A stretch of 7,047 nt of DNA, taken from the NCBI GenBank assembly GCA_027364495.1, contig DAHXPE010000268.1, forward strand, positions 1-7,047. Reading direction: 5' to 3'. Origin of the DNA: Candidatus Heimdallarchaeota archaeon (GTDB lineage Archaea; Asgardarchaeota; Heimdallarchaeia; Hodarchaeales; LC-3). This document shows, one piece after another, positions 5,709 to 7,047 of the stretch; position 1 is the first letter of the stretch; each line of letters opens with the position of its first letter. Under the pieces are notes generated by a model. That model saw nothing but the letters and a program-made list of their open reading frames with translations. It did no database searches and was not told the DNA's origin. The position numbers were made by a program, and so were the translations under genes.

Positions 5709-6761
5709 ATGTCAGAAAATGTACCTAGAGTCGCAATTAACGGTTTTGGAAGAATAGGAAGATTAGTTCTCCGTGCTTTATTAGAAAATGAAAAAGAAGA
5801 TCCTGAACGAAAAATTGAAATAGTTGCTATCAATGATATAGCAAAACTCGAAATGAATGCTCATTTATTAGAATTTGATAGTATTCATGGCAGAATGCCT
5901 TATAAACTGAAAGTTGATAATGAAAAAAGTAACATAATCGTTAATGATCATGTTATTCATAATCTTACTGTTAAAGATCCTGCGGATCTTCCTTGGAAGG
6001 ATTTAAATGTTGATTACGTTATTGAATCAACTGGTTTATTCAGGAATCGTGATAGTTTAGGAAAACATCTTAAAGCAGGTGCTAAACGAGTAATCCTATC
6101 TGCTCCCGCTAAATCAGCGAAAGATGTGGATATCACTGTTGTTCGTGGAGTTAATAGTAGTAAATTAACTAAAGATCATAAACTTATTTCAAATGCCAGC
6201 TGTACAACTAACTGTTTGGCTCCCGTTTTGAAAGTTTTGGATGATAATTTTGGTGTCAATTCAGGTTTAATGACCACTATACATTCCTATACTAATGACC
6301 AACGAGCCCTTGATATGCAACATGAAGATTTCAGACGTGCCCGTGCAGCTGGTTTGTCTATGATACCTACCACAACTGGTGCCGCAAAAGCTATAGGACT
6401 GGTTTTACCAAATTTAGCAGGTAAAGTTGATGGTTTATCTATAAGAGTTCCTACCCCAAATGTTTCCATAGTAGATTTAACTGCTAATTTAAAAACTGAG
6501 GCTACTGAAGAACAGGTTGAGCAAGCGTTTCGAGATGTTGCAGATAAACCTAATGAACTCAATGGAATTGTTGACTATGAATGGCGTAGCCTGGTTAGTC
6601 ACGACTTTAATCATACAAAGTATAGTGCAATTGTGGATTTTCCTTCTAGTATGGTTTTTAACAAAAATATTGCTAAGATTCTTGCCTGGTATGATAACGA
6701 ATGGGGCTTTTCTAATAGAATTTCAGAATTAATCTTTGATCTATGGAAATTTGATCAGTAA
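5709..6761 (+). CDS. gap: Type I glyceraldehyde-3-phosphate dehydrogenase
   Basis: Cytosolic 350-residue enzyme that oxidises glyceraldehyde 3-phosphate to 1,3-bisphosphoglycerate with NAD(P) and phosphate, or the reverse, in glycolysis/gluconeogenesis. The Rossmann start INGFGRIGR (10-18), Asp43 after the second strand (VAIND), catalytic Cys165 in ASCTTNCLAP, catalytic His192 in TIHSYTND, RRARAAG (209-215), RVPTPNVS (246-253) and the C-terminal WYDNEWGFSNR (327-337) are all present, so it should be active. It is the bacterial/eukaryotic form, not the type II enzyme common in archaea, which suggests an origin by transfer. At the positions of Leu187-Pro188 in the NAD-specific Bacillus enzyme it has Met203-Gln204, so coenzyme preference may be relaxed. 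An extra stretch of charged residues (27-35) precedes the second strand. The start at ATG 5709 places the Rossmann strand seven residues in; an ATG at 5697 is followed at once by TAA and is not a start. Confidence 0.97.
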   Translation: MSENVPRVAINGFGRIGRLVLRALLENEKEDPERKIEIVAINDIAKLEMNAHLLEFDSIHGRMPYKLKVDNEKSNIIVNDHVIHNLTVKDPADLPWKDLNVDYVIESTGLFRNRDSLGKHLKAGAKRVILSAPAKSAKDVDITVVRGVNSSKLTKDHKLISNASCTTNCLAPVLKVLDDNFGVNSGLMTTIHSYTNDQRALDMQHEDFRRARAAGLSMIPTTTGAAKAIGLVLPNLAGKVDGLSIRVPTPNVSIVDLTANLKTEATEEQVEQAFRDVADKPNELNGIVDYEWRSLVSHDFNHTKYSAIVDFPSSMVFNKNIAKILAWYDNEWGFSNRISELIFDLWKFDQ

Positions 6762-6799
6762 GTTTCGATTACAATTGAAACAAGGCATGTTTTAAGCAA

Positions 6800-6979
6800 A
6801 TGATTAAAGATATACTCTTTTATTTTGCATCTTTTTTTCCCATTTTGCTTATTCTCACAGAGCCTTTTCCACAACTTATTTTCCTTTTACTGTTCTTTAT
6901 TTTAATCCCATTCATAGGAGGCTTTTGGAGGCAACTGAACTTTTATGATGGGACAATAGCTTCCTTTGGATGGGATTAA
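6800..6979 (+). CDS. Small membrane ORF, probably truncated by the inverted repeat
   Basis: Reading from ATG 6800 gives 59 residues beginning MIKDILFYFASFFPILLI, with two hydrophobic segments (about 5-20 and 25-41) and then a polar part (GGFWRQLNFYDGTIASFGWD) before TAA 6977-6979. An in-frame TGA at 6776-6778 bounds it upstream. No family was recognised. The stop and the last three residues lie inside the right arm of the inverted repeat, so if that arm is a copying artefact the true gene continues beyond GTIASFG and this is only its N-terminus. It starts 38 nt after GAPDH on the same strand, with only a weak AAGG well upstream. Confidence 0.4.
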   Translation: MIKDILFYFASFFPILLILTEPFPQLIFLLLFFILIPFIGGFWRQLNFYDGTIASFGWD

Positions 6980-7047
6980 AATAAAGAACAGTAAAAGGAA
7001 AATAAGTTGTGGAAAAGGCTCTGTGAGAATAAGCAAAATGGGAAAAA
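6834..7047. repeat. 78-nt perfect inverted repeat reaching the right edge
   Basis: Positions 6834-6911 are the exact reverse complement of 6970-7047, around a 58-nt centre. Pairing continues imperfectly inward: 6912-6927 against 6954-6969 match at 12 of 16 positions. The right arm ends at the window edge, so the true arm length is unknown. The arms lie within a coding-like ORF and carry no transposon features. A snap-back copying event is the simplest explanation: a strand end anneals to weakly matching upstream sequence and is then extended. Confidence 0.9.

Noticed and set aside
6287..6562. Minus-strand frame opposite GAPDH
   Set aside because: It is a shadow of a strongly conserved gene with no independent start signal or domain.
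6834..7047. Transposon terminal inverted repeats or a terminator hairpin
   Set aside because: There is no transposase between the arms, the centre is only 58 nt, and the arms are coding-like; a snap-back junction explains it better.

Overview
The window is AT-rich and looks like a contig fragment from an Asgard archaeon. A Rab/Ras-type small GTPase with a complete set of G motifs and a divergent actin-family protein lie within 1.6 kb of each other, alongside archaeal expression signals: a TATA element about 25 nt before a probably leaderless start, and AGGTG ribosome-binding motifs in front of TTG starts. The glyceraldehyde-3-phosphate dehydrogenase is the bacterial/eukaryotic (type I) form. 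I cannot resolve the Asgard lineage by reading alone.

Layout. Positions 3-893 (+) hold a membrane protein cut by the left edge; by hand alignment it is a degenerate member of the NuoH/HycD/EchB family. Converging on it are two minus-strand genes: an ATP-NAD kinase-like protein (COG3199 type, 916-2067) preceded by the small GTPase (2222-2815). A 0.2 kb divergent gap (2825-3031) separates the GTPase from a plus-strand group. That group is a multi-pass membrane gene split in frame by one TAA (3032-3409, then open from 3410 to 4330), followed after 17 nt by the actin-like gene (4348-5547). A spacer with a short hairpin and two 14-nt direct repeats leads to type I GAPDH (5709-6761). A small membrane ORF (6800-6979) runs into a 78-nt perfect inverted repeat that reaches the right edge. 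No tRNA, rRNA, CRISPR array or insertion sequence was seen, and no gene-free stretch exceeds 300 nt.

How the genes may work together. The GTPase, the actin-like protein and the multi-pass membrane protein form a compact divergent cluster that could act at a membrane; this is inference from position. The COG3199 kinase-like protein and GAPDH both concern NAD(P), but they are not adjacent and nothing in the sequence couples them. The NuoH-like protein lacks most residues used for quinone contact or ion coupling in the family, and the split membrane gene has a weak HyfE/NuoK-like pattern, so both may be relics or a remodelled membrane module.

Two places call for caution: the in-frame TAA at 3407-3409 (true nonsense, readthrough or sequence error) and the inverted repeat at the right edge, which looks like a snap-back junction formed during amplification, library construction or assembly.
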